Shown here piece by piece: positions 9,546-18,074 of a DNA stretch of 64,000 nt (its first letter is position 1; every line of letters starts with the position of its first letter). Below the pieces are notes generated by a model that was given only the letters and a program-made list of their open reading frames with translations, had not been told where the DNA came from and did no database searches. The DNA is taken from assembly GCA_947492745.1 (NCBI GenBank), contig CANLOE010000016.1, positions 16,513-80,512 of the forward strand, written 5' to 3'. The position numbers were made by a program, and so were the translations under genes. Source of the DNA: an uncultured Cyclobacteriaceae bacterium (GTDB lineage Bacteria > Bacteroidota > Bacteroidia > Cytophagales > Cyclobacteriaceae).

Positions 9546-9712
9546 AAAGGCTACTCCCGATCTTTAACCGTTCATCATCGGTCCAAAGAATCGTTTCATA
9601 AAATTCTTCGGCAAAACCTTATTTGAGCGAACAAATAGATTCCATTCTATAAAGTCGGAAACTTTTCGATGTTTCTATCTCCTTGACGTTAATCCTGTGG
9701 TGTACAATACCT

Positions 9713-11671
9713 ATGAATACAATGACCTACTCCATCAAAGTGATTGCCATCAGTTTGTGGGCCCTGTCACTGACCATCGCCCGGTCGGGCACCTCTTGGG
9801 CAGGGCCCATCGACTTTGACTATCACTTGAAGAAAAACCCGAACAGTGAGCACGTTGTTCTGGAAAAGACCGTGGACATATTCTATTTCAAGGACAGTCG
9901 GTCAGGCCGGTTGAAGGCCAAATCAAAGCATAAAGTAAGCTTGCTGGCACTCAAGCCGGGGGCTGCTGCATTGAGCTATATCAACATACCTTTTTCATCC
10001 TTTGAAACCGTCAATATAAAATCGGCCAGGTACTACCTATTGGATTCATTGGGCAACAAGAAACTGAAAGAAAACGTCAAGGTTCGCTTTCTCAAGGAAC
10101 AGGATTACTATATAGAAGGTATTTTCTACAGCGATCTAAAAGTAAAACAGTTCAAACCCAGATTGCCCATAAGAAAGAAAAGTCTCTTGGTTTACCAGTA
10201 TGAAATAATCTACAATGACCTCAAATTTTTGAACAGGTTTTATGCGCAGGAGGGAAAAGAAGCGACCCAGCGGTTTCAATTGACCCTCCATGTCCCTTCA
10301 TTTGTGGAAAGCGATATCGTACCTTTCAATACGCGTGCCACATCTCGGAAAACAGCGACGAAGGACGGCCATACACTGAGCTATGAACTATCGGACCTAC
10401 CGGCAATCCCTTCGGACCTGGGCCCTGTTCCAGCAAATTATTACCTACCGCACTTTGTAGTATTGACAAAATCGTACAACAACGGTAAGCAATCCGTGGA
10501 CATCCTTAAAAGTACCCGGGATTTATACGGGTGGTATCATCAACTGATGAAAACCCTGCGCCCCGATGCGGCCTTTGTCAGGGAACTGTCCGGAAAAATC
10601 ACCGAAAGTACCGATACCGATAGGCAGAAAGTACAGAAAATCTACCAGTGGGTACAGAACAACATTGCTTATGTGGCCTTTGAAGATGGTATCGCTGGTT
10701 TCCGGCCTGCCGAAGCCCATCAGGTTATCCGTACGGGTTATGGTGATTGCAAAGGCATGGCCAATCTCTTGGTGAACCTGCTCAGGGCCGAGAACATCAA
10801 TGCTTACCCTACCTGGATAGGAACGCGAATATTGCCCTACAACTATTCCTTACCTTCTTTGGTCGTGGACAATCACATGATATGCACGGTAGAGTTAGCG
10901 GGTAAGTACTATTTCCTGGACGGCACGGACCCCGCTGCCATTTGGGATACCCCTCCTTCCCACATACAGGGCAAAAATGCACTTGTAGGAAAGGGTGAGG
11001 ATTATGAACTGGTCGACATTCCCGTTTCCAAAGCGAAAGCGAACAAAGCGATGGTCAACGCTGAGGTCTTCGTTTCAAAAGGAGAAGAATCCATCATCAA
11101 GGGCAGCCTGACTTTTTCCGGCTTGCATAAAAACACTTATGTCAATAGCATTGAGCATAGCCCCCTGGGCAGAAGGGAAAGGCTCTTGTCCAGGATATGC
11201 GAACGTTACCTGCCCGGTATCCGAACGAATTCGGGTAATGTGAGGCATGAAATAAAAAATGGACTACTGTTCCTATATTTTGAAGGTAGTATCGTGGGCA
11301 GACAAATGGAAGACGGCATGAAAGTATACCTGTTGGGAGGTCTGCATCCGACCTTCCCCAAGCATGACCATGCTATGCGTATGAAGGTTCCGATGTACTT
11401 CAGGTTCAATGAACTCATCTCCTATACTATCAACTATCACTTGCCTCCCGGGGCAAGTATCGAATCCGTTCCGGAAGGAACGGATGTCCAACACTTGGAG
11501 GGAACCCTTGGTCTACGGGCAGACTACAGGAAAAAGGACAATACCATACTGTACGAATCCGAGACATGGGTAGAACAGTTACTGTTAAGCTCGGACGAAC
11601 ACCCGACATGGAAGACCTTTGTGAAGGAAAAAGAGAATTTTGAAGCCAAACCCATCATATTCAACCTATAA
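9713..11671 (+). CDS. DUF3857 / transglutaminase-like exported protein with intact catalytic triad
   Basis: 652 residues from the ATG at 9713; a TTG at 9683 would add ten residues before the signal peptide and is less likely. The signal peptide is SIKVIAISLWALSLTIA. Residues about 25-240 are the beta-rich DUF3857 domain. Residues about 300-420 are a transglutaminase-like cysteine peptidase core with Cys346 in GYGDCKGMANLLV, His388 in VDNHMIC and Asp403 in FLDGTDP. The C-terminal third is a second beta-rich domain. Such proteins are frequent in Bacteroidota and are thought to act in the periplasm, but their substrates are unknown. The next gene starts 5 bases after the stop, so the two are surely co-transcribed. 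Confidence 0.9.
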   Translation: MNTMTYSIKVIAISLWALSLTIARSGTSWAGPIDFDYHLKKNPNSEHVVLEKTVDIFYFKDSRSGRLKAKSKHKVSLLALKPGAAALSYINIPFSSFETVNIKSARYYLLDSLGNKKLKENVKVRFLKEQDYYIEGIFYSDLKVKQFKPRLPIRKKSLLVYQYEIIYNDLKFLNRFYAQEGKEATQRFQLTLHVPSFVESDIVPFNTRATSRKTATKDGHTLSYELSDLPAIPSDLGPVPANYYLPHFVVLTKSYNNGKQSVDILKSTRDLYGWYHQLMKTLRPDAAFVRELSGKITESTDTDRQKVQKIYQWVQNNIAYVAFEDGIAGFRPAEAHQVIRTGYGDCKGMANLLVNLLRAENINAYPTWIGTRILPYNYSLPSLVVDNHMICTVELAGKYYFLDGTDPAAIWDTPPSHIQGKNALVGKGEDYELVDIPVSKAKANKAMVNAEVFVSKGEESIIKGSLTFSGLHKNTYVNSIEHSPLGRRERLLSRICERYLPGIRTNSGNVRHEIKNGLLFLYFEGSIVGRQMEDGMKVYLLGGLHPTFPKHDHAMRMKVPMYFRFNELISYTINYHLPPGASIESVPEGTDVQHLEGTLGLRADYRKKDNTILYESETWVEQLLLSSDEHPTWKTFVKEKENFEAKPIIFNL

Positions 11672-11676
11672 GTACC

Positions 11677-13584
11677 ATGAACAAACCTTTACTGTTTTTT
11701 TTGTTCATCTTCTCGATACCTTATGGATATGCAAAGTGCGATGCTACCGCAGATGCCATCATTCTGGTCAACAAGGAATACCATCGTTACTGGTTTTGGA
11801 CCCATGACGGCATTGGGCACCTGAGCCATGAGACGAAGATAGAACGTAGGATCAGGATCAATAGTCGTTATGGCCTCAAAAAGCTGCAAACACTGTATAT
11901 CCCTACATTCGAAGATGCCGATTTTGAGTTTCAGTTAGCATCCCTGAAGGCGAGGACCTATAAGGCCAATGGAAACGTTATCGAACTGAGCAGTGATGCC
12001 ATCAAAGAAACCACACTTCCCGGTAATGCACCCTTCCTGAGCAACTATTCGGGGCAGGTAAAGCTCCTTGCGTTCGAAAATGTCAATATTGGCGATGAGA
12101 TATGGTATGAATACACGGTAAAATATACCACCAGAGCCGAAGAAGAAAATGTCAACATCATGGACTTTAAGCATCTGACCCGGGAATACCCTATCAAAGA
12201 AGCCAGCTATACCTACGAGATGGGCACGAAAATGCATGGCAGATTCCATGCGTTCAATACGGAAAGTAAGTTTTCCGAAACAGATCACAGTTTTCGGCTA
12301 CAGCTATCCGATGTTCCGGCAACTCCTACGGAAGCATATATCGAAGAATACCATGATCTACCCGTAGTGGCCTATCACATCACCAACAATCGGTCGACGC
12401 TTTACGATTCGTGGGAAAACTATCTGAAAGAGAGGCTGAACAAAGCCAAAAAGAAAACCTACTTTTTTGGCGGCAAGACCATCGGTGAGATATCCACTGA
12501 GGTAAGAAGCCTCAAAAACAGCAGTGCAATGCAAAAAATGAGATTCGTCAGGAAACTGCTCACACAAGCCTATGATGATAATGCCGAGGCAGTTTTCCAG
12601 ACCTACCTCAAGTATGAGCCCGACTTTACGGACGCAGGTCAAATTCTGAAACTATTGGAACTGATTGATGTTCAAGGTGGGGTAGTCTTTAGTACCAACC
12701 GTTTTCGTACTCCTTTTTCCAAAGACTTCATCAGCTCCTCTCAGTTTGGGCATTTGTTTCTGGAGTTTGAGGATGAAAACGAAAACACCCATTTGTGGAA
12801 CCCCTTTAACCCCTATAGCGACTTTGGCCAGATACCCTATGAGTGCACGGGGACCAAAGCACTCAGGTATCGGCAATCAAAGGGAGGTGCGACCATTTCA
12901 TTTATCAATATGCCCGAAAACAGCAGTAACAGCCACCAAGAGGATATCCATATCGATGTGGGCATAAGTAACGGAAAGGCTGATATACAGGTAAAAAACA
13001 GTATCAAAGAAACAGGTGCCTATATTCTTCACAGTTATCCCTATGCTCAATTGGAACTGAGCAATGAGAATTACGATTTCTTTACCGACAATATGAAGGT
13101 ACTCTGGAAGGGTGACCATCAATATTGCGAAATAGATACGGTCACTGTTCTGAAAAGTACCAACCCGAAGCAGCTGGACTACGAGATCAACTACCATTAC
13201 AGTCTATCTACCGACTTTGATAGGGAAAGGGTATTGCTCCACCTAAGTGATTTTGTTGATGATATGGTTTTTACCGACCTAAACGAGAAAAGGGCCTTTC
13301 CTGCGCATTTTAAGTTTCCCTTTTCAAAAAGTTATCATATTGAAATAACCTTTCCCGAAGGTTATGCTCTGCTCACGAATCAACTTCTCAATAAAAATAT
13401 CGACAATGAAATTGCCACACTCAATGTCAAAAGTGACTTTACCGAAAATGTTCTAGTGCTCGATATAGAGCATAAATTACACGTAGGCATGGTAAGACCC
13501 GCAGACTGGACCAAGTATATGTCCGTTATCCATGAAGTAGCAGCGCTGAAGGAACAGAAGCTACTACTGGAAAGTAGACAATAG
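11677..13584 (+). CDS. DUF3857-type exported protein with degenerate transglutaminase core
   Basis: 635 residues. The signal peptide is NKPLLFFLFIFSIPYGYA. The N-terminal half follows the DUF3857 pattern (KIERRIRINSRYGLKKLQT, GQVKLLAFENVNIGDEIWY, LQLSDVPATP). In the region matching the catalytic core of the upstream protein (about 305-400) there is no GDCKG-like cysteine motif; GHLFLEFEDENENTHLWNPF takes the place of the His and Asp segments. It is therefore a homologue that has probably lost catalysis. With a 5-base gap to the active homologue it could form a heteromeric pair in which this partner is structural or regulatory; that is inference. Confidence 0.85.
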   Translation: MNKPLLFFLFIFSIPYGYAKCDATADAIILVNKEYHRYWFWTHDGIGHLSHETKIERRIRINSRYGLKKLQTLYIPTFEDADFEFQLASLKARTYKANGNVIELSSDAIKETTLPGNAPFLSNYSGQVKLLAFENVNIGDEIWYEYTVKYTTRAEEENVNIMDFKHLTREYPIKEASYTYEMGTKMHGRFHAFNTESKFSETDHSFRLQLSDVPATPTEAYIEEYHDLPVVAYHITNNRSTLYDSWENYLKERLNKAKKKTYFFGGKTIGEISTEVRSLKNSSAMQKMRFVRKLLTQAYDDNAEAVFQTYLKYEPDFTDAGQILKLLELIDVQGGVVFSTNRFRTPFSKDFISSSQFGHLFLEFEDENENTHLWNPFNPYSDFGQIPYECTGTKALRYRQSKGGATISFINMPENSSNSHQEDIHIDVGISNGKADIQVKNSIKETGAYILHSYPYAQLELSNENYDFFTDNMKVLWKGDHQYCEIDTVTVLKSTNPKQLDYEINYHYSLSTDFDRERVLLHLSDFVDDMVFTDLNEKRAFPAHFKFPFSKSYHIEITFPEGYALLTNQLLNKNIDNEIATLNVKSDFTENVLVLDIEHKLHVGMVRPADWTKYMSVIHEVAALKEQKLLLESRQ

Positions 13585-13717
13585 ACCCTATCCAATAAGC
13601 TTCAAGAGGAAATCGAGCCATGCCGGAAAGTACTTTCTTTTATGGAAGCCCCGTTGCGAAGCTACTGACAATACCCCAAAACCAGGACAGTAAGACTTAA
13701 CATCCACACTACTCAAC

Positions 13718-13838
13718 ATGAGGAAGACCTTTTTACTATTTTCGATTTTTCTATCACTCCGATGCTTTGGCCAATCCAATGAACGCTCTTGGGAAGAAGG
13801 TAAGCTCACTTGGGACGATTTCAAGGGAGAAGCCTTAA
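13718..13838 (+). pseudogene. 5' fragment of a secreted protein gene (DUF922-like start)
   Basis: Encodes a signal peptide (RKTFLLFSIFLSLRCFGQ) followed by RSWEEGKLTWDDFKGEA, a W...LTWDDFKG start typical of secreted DUF922-like proteins. Similarity stops at about 13835, where the sequence becomes the antisense of a four-helix-bundle gene. Only about 40 residues remain. Confidence 0.55.
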
Positions 13839-13974
13839 CTATAATACTCATGGACGCACGGGAAAGTTGGTCATTCGTTGTTCTACCAAAATTCGACTTT
13901 CCAATCAAGGCCTTTATTCCCTTTCTGAAGGCTTTAGCTTTCTGATAAACTGTTAGTTTTTGGAAATCGAACAA
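13839..13974 (-). pseudogene. 5' fragment of a four-helix-bundle (23S rRNA IVS-type) protein gene
   Basis: Reads MFDFQKLTVYQKAKAF...RTTNDQLSRASMSI, the characteristic N-terminal half of the small four-helix-bundle family first seen in 23S rRNA intervening sequences. After SMSII the expected continuation (a ...NIAEG-like stretch) is replaced by sequence belonging to the opposite-strand gene. About 45 of the usual 115-120 residues are left. Confidence 0.7.
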
Positions 13975-14010
13975 AGTTGAATTAGTGTAAGAGGGAGTGT
14001 GTGTAAAGAG

Positions 14011-14038
14011 AAACAGAGTGAGGTATCTCGCTCTGTTT
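14011..14038. terminator. Hairpin, terminator-like
   Basis: AAACAGAGTGAG and CTCGCTCTGTTT form a 12-bp stem (one G-T pair) around the loop GTAT. It lies between the broken four-helix gene and the reverse transcriptase. The T tract is short (TTTT within TTTTG), so termination strength is uncertain. Confidence 0.5.
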
Positions 14039-14054
14039 TGTATCCCCGAGCGGA

Positions 14055-14070
14055 CAAATGTCGAACCGCT
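14055..14070. repeat. Left copy of 16-bp direct repeat bounding the RT island
   Basis: CAAATGTCGAACCGCT, identical to 17815-17830. A further ten bases, TGGAAGATTT, occur shortly after both copies with a 12-base length difference in the spacing. On the minus strand the sequence reads AGCGGTTCGACATTTG, which resembles a tRNA T-arm. It could be a remnant attachment site or simply shared ancestry. Confidence 0.5.
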
Positions 14071-14152
14071 GGCCCTGTTTTAATGGAAGATTTGAGGGTT
14101 TTCTGGGAGGTGAGTTCAAAAATATATTGAGTAAAACATGATAAACTAACTT

Positions 14153-15710
14153 CTATGCTTTGTTTTCCTTTTCTCCTTTTCTCTTTTTTTTGAAATACGT
14201 GTTACGTTCTTGTATTAAATTGTCCTTATTCCGCAGCTCATATTTCATAATCTCTTCGTGAGATTTTATTTGTTTTCGAATTGCAGGTGAGTTCAAGCCT
14301 TCCAGCCTTTTGCCTTCAATATTCACATATTCCTTTCTCGAAGCTCTTAGAGCATAAGAAATGAAGTTGTTTTTACCATAGTGTGTGAAACCTGATCGCA
14401 GTTTCTTAGTGAAAATCACCTTCGATTTACTCCTATTTCCTCTTGCCCTACTTACCGTTGTTGTGATGGCATCCTTCATATTTCGAAAATATCTTGATAA
14501 ACTAGAAGATCTTATGGTCGCTTCCTTACCATCAAATTCAAAACCAAGGTATTGTAGTTTTTTGTAATACAAGTCTTCGTTTTCAAGAGTCAAATCAACT
14601 CTCTTATGTTGTAACTTTTCTAGGTTAAATGATTGAATTCTGCCTTTAGAGTCATTTGTAAATAGAATTCGTTCGGTCTTTTTTTCTTGTACCTTAAGAT
14701 TATAGTCCTTTAACTTATTTAAGACCAGTTTTTCTATTGTCTCAGCTTGGCACTCCCTACAAACCAATAAAAGGTCATCGCAATACCGGAAATAGTTAAA
14801 ACCTAGGTCTCGAGACATATCCTTGATCTGTTGATCAAAATCAACGAGATACACATTTGACAGTGTAGAACTCATGCTTGAACCTTGGGGTATTCCTCTG
14901 TACCTTCCATCCTCCTTCACTTTATTCTCGACAATTAGATTCTTATTCTTTAAATACCTGAACTTACTTTCTATGCCGATTTCATCGGTTCCAGTATTTA
15001 TAAAATCCAAAATGCTACGCCAATCCTTATACCGAACTTGCTTTTCCAGATCAATGTTAAAGTGCTTTAACAGACTTTTGTAGTTGATATAATGGTACCG
15101 AGTAAGTGTTTTGAAAATAAGGTATTGGTCATCTGGAAGTTTTTCCCCTGAGTCTAATACCTTCAACCATTTTTCTTTCAGTATTTTATGATTAATATTG
15201 TCAAAGTAGCCCTTGATGTCCAGAGCCACCACAATGATGCTTCCTTGGTCAGCCATTCCCCTAACGCTATCAAAGGCCTTTTTAGCAAATTGAATGTTAC
15301 ACAGCCTCAGATCTGTTCTATATGCAAGGACGCACTCATCGAAATTGTTAGCCTTTATATAGGATTGGTACCTTTCGTTAAGTACGAAGGAGTAGTAGGC
15401 GTAAATGTACGAATCAAAGTGCGATGCAAATGAAATTGGTCTCTTTTTAAGCAAAGATGTGTATAAAGGTTTACGTTCTTCAGCGGTAAAATCATAGGGG
15501 TTCAGAGATGACTCATACCGGTATCTGCGAGTTTTGATTACCATTTTTAAAAACGGAAAGAAACGGTGTTGGGCAACCTTTCCTGATTTAATCAGTCTTG
15601 TGAGCTGGAAAGTCAAATGGTTCGTCAAAATGCGGGTAACCTTTTTTCTTAAAACCTGACTCAACCTTCTTACAGAAGCGCTCCCAAATATCTTCGTTAA
15701 ATAACATCAT
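14153..15710 (-). CDS. Antiviral-type reverse transcriptase (DRT-like), frameshifted near the N-terminus
   Basis: Reverse transcriptase with the palm motifs of the unknown-group/DRT defence class: VALDIKGYFDNINH (first catalytic Asp), GRYRGIPQGSSMSSTLSNVY, and YFRYCDDLLLV with the catalytic YCDD. No maturase or HNH domain, unlike group II intron proteins. The frame 15664-14153 begins with an artefactual N-terminus. The natural start MLFNEDIWERFCKKVESGF (ATGs at 15710 and 15707) lies one frame over and stops at 15588 after DFPAHKTD. The two frames join sensibly near 15600-15620, so a one-base indel (or sequencing error, or recoding) splits the gene. Whole length would be about 519 residues. 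A structured leader precedes it. Which DRT class it belongs to needs a phylogeny; the YCDD box and a leader RNA suit DRT2- or DRT9-like groups. Confidence 0.8.
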
Positions 15711-15910
15711 TTTAATGGGAGATAGAGCCTGAATTTCCCGCCCGGGCTCACACCCGTTAAGTCTTGGTAAAATACCTTCCCCCAATTCACACAGGACTTT
15801 CACCCGTTGGACCCTTTCCCCTCCCCGAGCAATGAATGGTCAAGCGATTGCCCATACTGCTACTCCAGGCACAATTCAGCTCCTTAGAACCTGAAAAACC
15901 TAACGATAAG
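15711..15910 (-). ncRNA. Candidate structured leader RNA of the reverse transcriptase
   Basis: The 200 bases before the reverse-transcriptase start are GC-rich compared with their surroundings and fold well. GGGCAAT and ATTGCTC form a 7-bp stem (15827-15853) with a 13-base loop. CCAA/TTGG encloses ACGGG...TCCTGT with a GTGAAAG loop (about 15783-15811). GGTA-TTT-TACC forms a small hairpin next to them. No credible protein is encoded. Defence reverse transcriptases are often accompanied by such an upstream template RNA. The call is inference from position and pairing. Confidence 0.5.
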
Positions 15911-16592
15911 CATAAACTGCAAATCGGTATCCACCACCTCAGTATCCTAACAAATAGATGATATCTGACGCAGATAGGGGGTTTCTTAAACAAACTTTGG
16001 TTGTTGATTACAGTAGAGGAAATCTTCAATTCTGTAAATGCAATTATGTCACATTCAAGTATCGCTTTCATAATCTCTCTGATATCGTGTATTGTCCAGT
16101 GCTGTACCGAAAGAATTCTTCGGAAAGTCACAGCTTCTGGAACTTTAAACCGCAGATACTTCGGTCTACACCGAAGGCACTGAAATATAATCAATATCTG
16201 TGCCATTGCTAAATGACTAACATTTTTTCTTATACATGGCTGATTTATAACATTTTACACTTACACACCTTCCTAACACCGAATACAATACTGGTAATTA
16301 TGTCTTATCCTGAGAATTCTGACAGACAATTTCTCATTTTGTTTTAGGCAGGTATCCTTATTCTAGAGGTACCTTATAATTCCTCCTACTTAGTTTACTA
16401 TATCATACTTCTTTTCAAGACCAGGAAGTCTTTGTACAGAATTCACGTGTAATCCCTCATACTTGGTTGCTGTCTGGTAGTGCAAAGGTCAACCATAGGT
16501 ACTTGACGGTGTAGGTAATTGGGATATGCCACCACCTAGAGCTTTCAAAAATATACCTCCGATAACGCCAGTAAATAACCGTCCTACATTTG
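15911..16592. other. Gene-free stretch upstream of the RT
   Basis: No convincing gene. Two hairpins stand out on the minus strand: CTTCGGTGTAGACCGAAG (16159-16176, 7-bp stem) and CCGAAGAATTCTTTCGG (about 16107-16123). They may extend the leader RNA or be regulatory. The rest is AT-rich. Confidence 0.4.
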
Positions 16593-16757
16593 TATACTCA
16601 AGAAAAAATGAAATGGGAAATTCGGGGTCGGCAAAAAGGGAAAAATCCTGCATTGGTACAATGGTCATTAGTGGATTGGTCATTAGGGTCGTTCCGAGCG
16701 GAACAGTGCCTTCCCTATGATTTTCAGTCCGTCCCAAAACAATTGCGTTTGGGTATA
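16593..16757. repeat. Family C short element
   Basis: 165 bp with termini TATACTCAA and TTGGGTATA (inverted, one mismatch). The interior matches the copy at 26998-27164, including GAAATGGGAAATTCG, a CAATGGTCATT block and CCCAAAACAATT. An open frame across it on the minus strand is not conserved and is rejected as a gene. Confidence 0.7.
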
Positions 16758-16811
16758 ACATATTAACATTTTAATTTTTTAGTATATTTATATGAATATT
16801 TTTTATATCAG

Positions 16812-17012
16812 ATGAATAAGAATTCCCGAACCATCAAATACGTGGAGCCTGAAGAAGACGAATTGCAAACCGAAGTAGAGACAGCTCTCAGCCAATCCAT
16901 TGAAGAGCGGTTCAAAGCTTATTGCGATACCATTGCAGCCCTTTACGCTATGGCCAATATTGATGTGACTAAATATCGTGTCAAAAGAACCATTGGTTAC
17001 ATCAATGAGTAA
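16812..17012 (+). CDS. Small helical protein paired with a nucleotidyltransferase
   Basis: 66 residues, acidic N-terminal half (VEPEEDELQTEVETAL) and a helical C-terminal half (ERFKAYCDTIAALYAMANID). No family recognised. Its stop TAA (17010-17012) overlaps the ATGAGTAA start of the next gene, so the two are translationally coupled. A small protein overlapping a DUF1814/AbiEii-like nucleotidyltransferase is the arrangement of many two-gene toxin-antitoxin or abortive-infection modules, but which role this one has is not shown by the sequence. Confidence 0.65.
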   Translation: MNKNSRTIKYVEPEEDELQTEVETALSQSIEERFKAYCDTIAALYAMANIDVTKYRVKRTIGYINE

Positions 17013-17502
17013 CCCCAATACCAAGTTTCCGGATAATTTCAGGGAGTTCATTGTAGAACTGAATCGTTTTGAAGTGGAGTACATGCTCATTGGTGGCTAT
17101 GCGCTGGGAACATATGGACACATGCGTGGAACCAATGACTTGAATATCTCTATCAATGCCACGGAAAACAATGCCCAGAAAATGACAAAGGCTTGAGTTG
17201 CCTATGGTATTCCTGAAGAAGGTATCGAAAAAGAAATGTTCTTGGTTTCGAAAATGGTCGTCATAGGAGAGCCTCCTTTAAAAATTGAACTCTTGAAGAA
17301 ATTAGATACTGTTGACTTCAGGTATGCCTATGAAAGAGCAAGGACTGTGACTGTTGACAACGTTCCAATCAAAGTCGTCAGTCTTGATGACCTTATTTTA
17401 TTGAAAAAAGCAGCTATCAAAGGAAGAAGTAAGGCTAGGGATACTGAAGACTTATCTTTCTTAGAAAAACTTAAGGCCAAGTTGACCAAAAAAAGAGGGT
17501 AA
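17005..17502 (+). pseudogene. Nucleotidyltransferase (AbiEii/DUF6036-like) interrupted by an in-frame stop
   Basis: Reads from ATG 17005: NFREFIVELNRFEVEYMLIGGYALGTYG, then RGTNDLNISI, then a TGA at 17194-17196, and continues in the same frame as VAYGIPEEGIEKEMF... to VVSLDDLILLKKAAIKGR and the stop at 17502. The GGYA...G...R.T.D pattern is the nucleotidyltransferase fold of AbiEii-like proteins; the LDDLILLKKA stretch is its conserved C-terminal motif. Family members normally have DxD at the catalytic site. Here it is DLN, so the second acidic residue is missing as well. Total length without the stop would be about 165 residues. Probably inactive, unless the TGA is a sequencing error. Confidence 0.75.
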
Positions 17503-17517
17503 GAAAAACTGCCCCAA

Positions 17518-17550
17518 GCACCCCGACCGGAATCGAACCGACAACCAACC
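17518..17550 (-). pseudogene. 3' fragment of a tRNA gene
   Basis: On the minus strand GTCGG-TTCGATT-CCGGT is a proper T-arm (5-bp stem with two wobble pairs, 7-base loop) followed by an acceptor-like CGGGGTGC. The D-arm and anticodon arm are absent; the sequence before it becomes a family A element. It may be a leftover of integration at a tRNA 3' end. Confidence 0.5.
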
Positions 17551-17558
17551 GAAATTAA

Positions 17559-17725
17559 ACCCAGAGTGTTCGTTGGAACTTCGTCATGAGGACTTAAATG
17601 GCAATAAATCAGGGTGTTTTCTTGGATTCGGCGTAGCACCCGCTACGGTGAATTCAAAAAACGCATTCATTTACTGATTTGAAGCTAGTTAAGTCCGGAA
17701 TAGATTTTCTAATGGACATTTTGGG
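17559..17725. repeat. Family A short element, variant without insertion (empty site for B)
   Basis: 167 bp flanked by TTAA (17555-17558 and 17726-17729). Termini ACCCAGAGTGTTCGTTGGAA and its partner TCTAATGGACATTTTGGG differ from the main A subtype. It closely matches the copy at 52052-52379 but lacks the family B insertion there. At the corresponding point it has a single TTA in CTAGTTAAGTCC. Confidence 0.85.
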
Positions 17726-17755
17726 TTAAAGCAATTACAAATTGCACTAAGGATC

Positions 17756-17790
17756 AAAAAACCCCTCAGATTGCTGATCTGAGAGCTTTT
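17756..17790 (-). terminator. Terminator-like hairpin
   Basis: CTCAGAT/ATCTGAG (7-bp stem, 5-base loop, 17765-17783) with an A6 tract on its left, which gives a U tract for minus-strand transcripts. It lies just beyond the integrase remnant. Confidence 0.6.
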
Positions 17791-18030
17791 TAATTGGGTG
17801 TACACCCGACCGGGCAAATGTCGAACCGCTTTGGAAGATTTTGTCTCGTCATTACACCTGTCACGGGGTCCCTGTACTTATAATAGACATACCCACCTCT
17901 TGGACAGGTCGAAGTCTTTGCCACCATGATATATAAATGGGCCGGTGAAATCCTTGGGCATAATCGATTGGTATTCGTTCAGGTATTCGGTTTTTATTTT
18001 TTGGATCAGTTTGTCCTTGAGAGAATCCAT
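17790..18030 (-). pseudogene. N-terminal remnant of a tyrosine-recombinase integrase next to tRNA-Leu
   Basis: Reads SLKDKLIQKIKTEYLNEYQS, then PFIYHGGKDFDLSKRW, then (after one extra G near 17893) YVYYKYRDPVTGVMTRQN. IYHGGKDFDLSKRWYVYY...P.TG..TRQ is the arm-type DNA-binding N-terminus of Bacteroidota site-specific integrases. The catalytic domain is entirely missing; the frame ends at 17790 after LPKRFDICPVG. Position directly downstream of a tRNA on the same strand is the classical location for an integrase of an element inserted at that tRNA. Confidence 0.8.
17815..17830. repeat. Right copy of 16-bp direct repeat bounding the RT island
   Basis: CAAATGTCGAACCGCT, identical to 14055-14070, located at the truncated end of the integrase remnant. 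Confidence 0.5.
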
Positions 18031-18031
18031 A

Positions 18032-18068
18032 AAAAAAGGCGTTTGGGAACACCAAAACGCCTTTTTTT
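18032..18068 (-). terminator. Strong terminator after tRNA-Leu
   Basis: AAAAAAAGGCGTTT...AAACGCCTTTTTTT: a GGCGTTT/AAACGCC stem with A and T tracts on both sides, starting 6 bases beyond the tRNA 3' end. Works for the tRNA on the minus strand and could act in both directions. Confidence 0.85.
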
Positions 18069-18074
18069 CCAAAG

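Noticed and set aside
14043..14075. tRNA gene on the minus strand near AGCGGTTCGACATTTG
   Set aside because: The T-loop would be 12 bases and no anticodon or D-arm is present. In the second copy the same bases are part of an integrase frame.
14153..15960. Group II intron with its intron-encoded protein
   Set aside because: The leader has a GTGAAAG loop reminiscent of such introns, but no domain V-like hairpin is seen after the RT, and the protein lacks the maturase X domain. A defence-type RT is the better fit, although not proven.
16489..16761. 90-codon frame on the minus strand
   Set aside because: It coincides with family C and is not preserved in the second copy of that element.
17557..17729. 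CRISPR array
   Set aside because: The repeats in the window are dispersed single elements of 160-170 bp with duplications, not short direct repeats with regular spacers. No cas gene is present.
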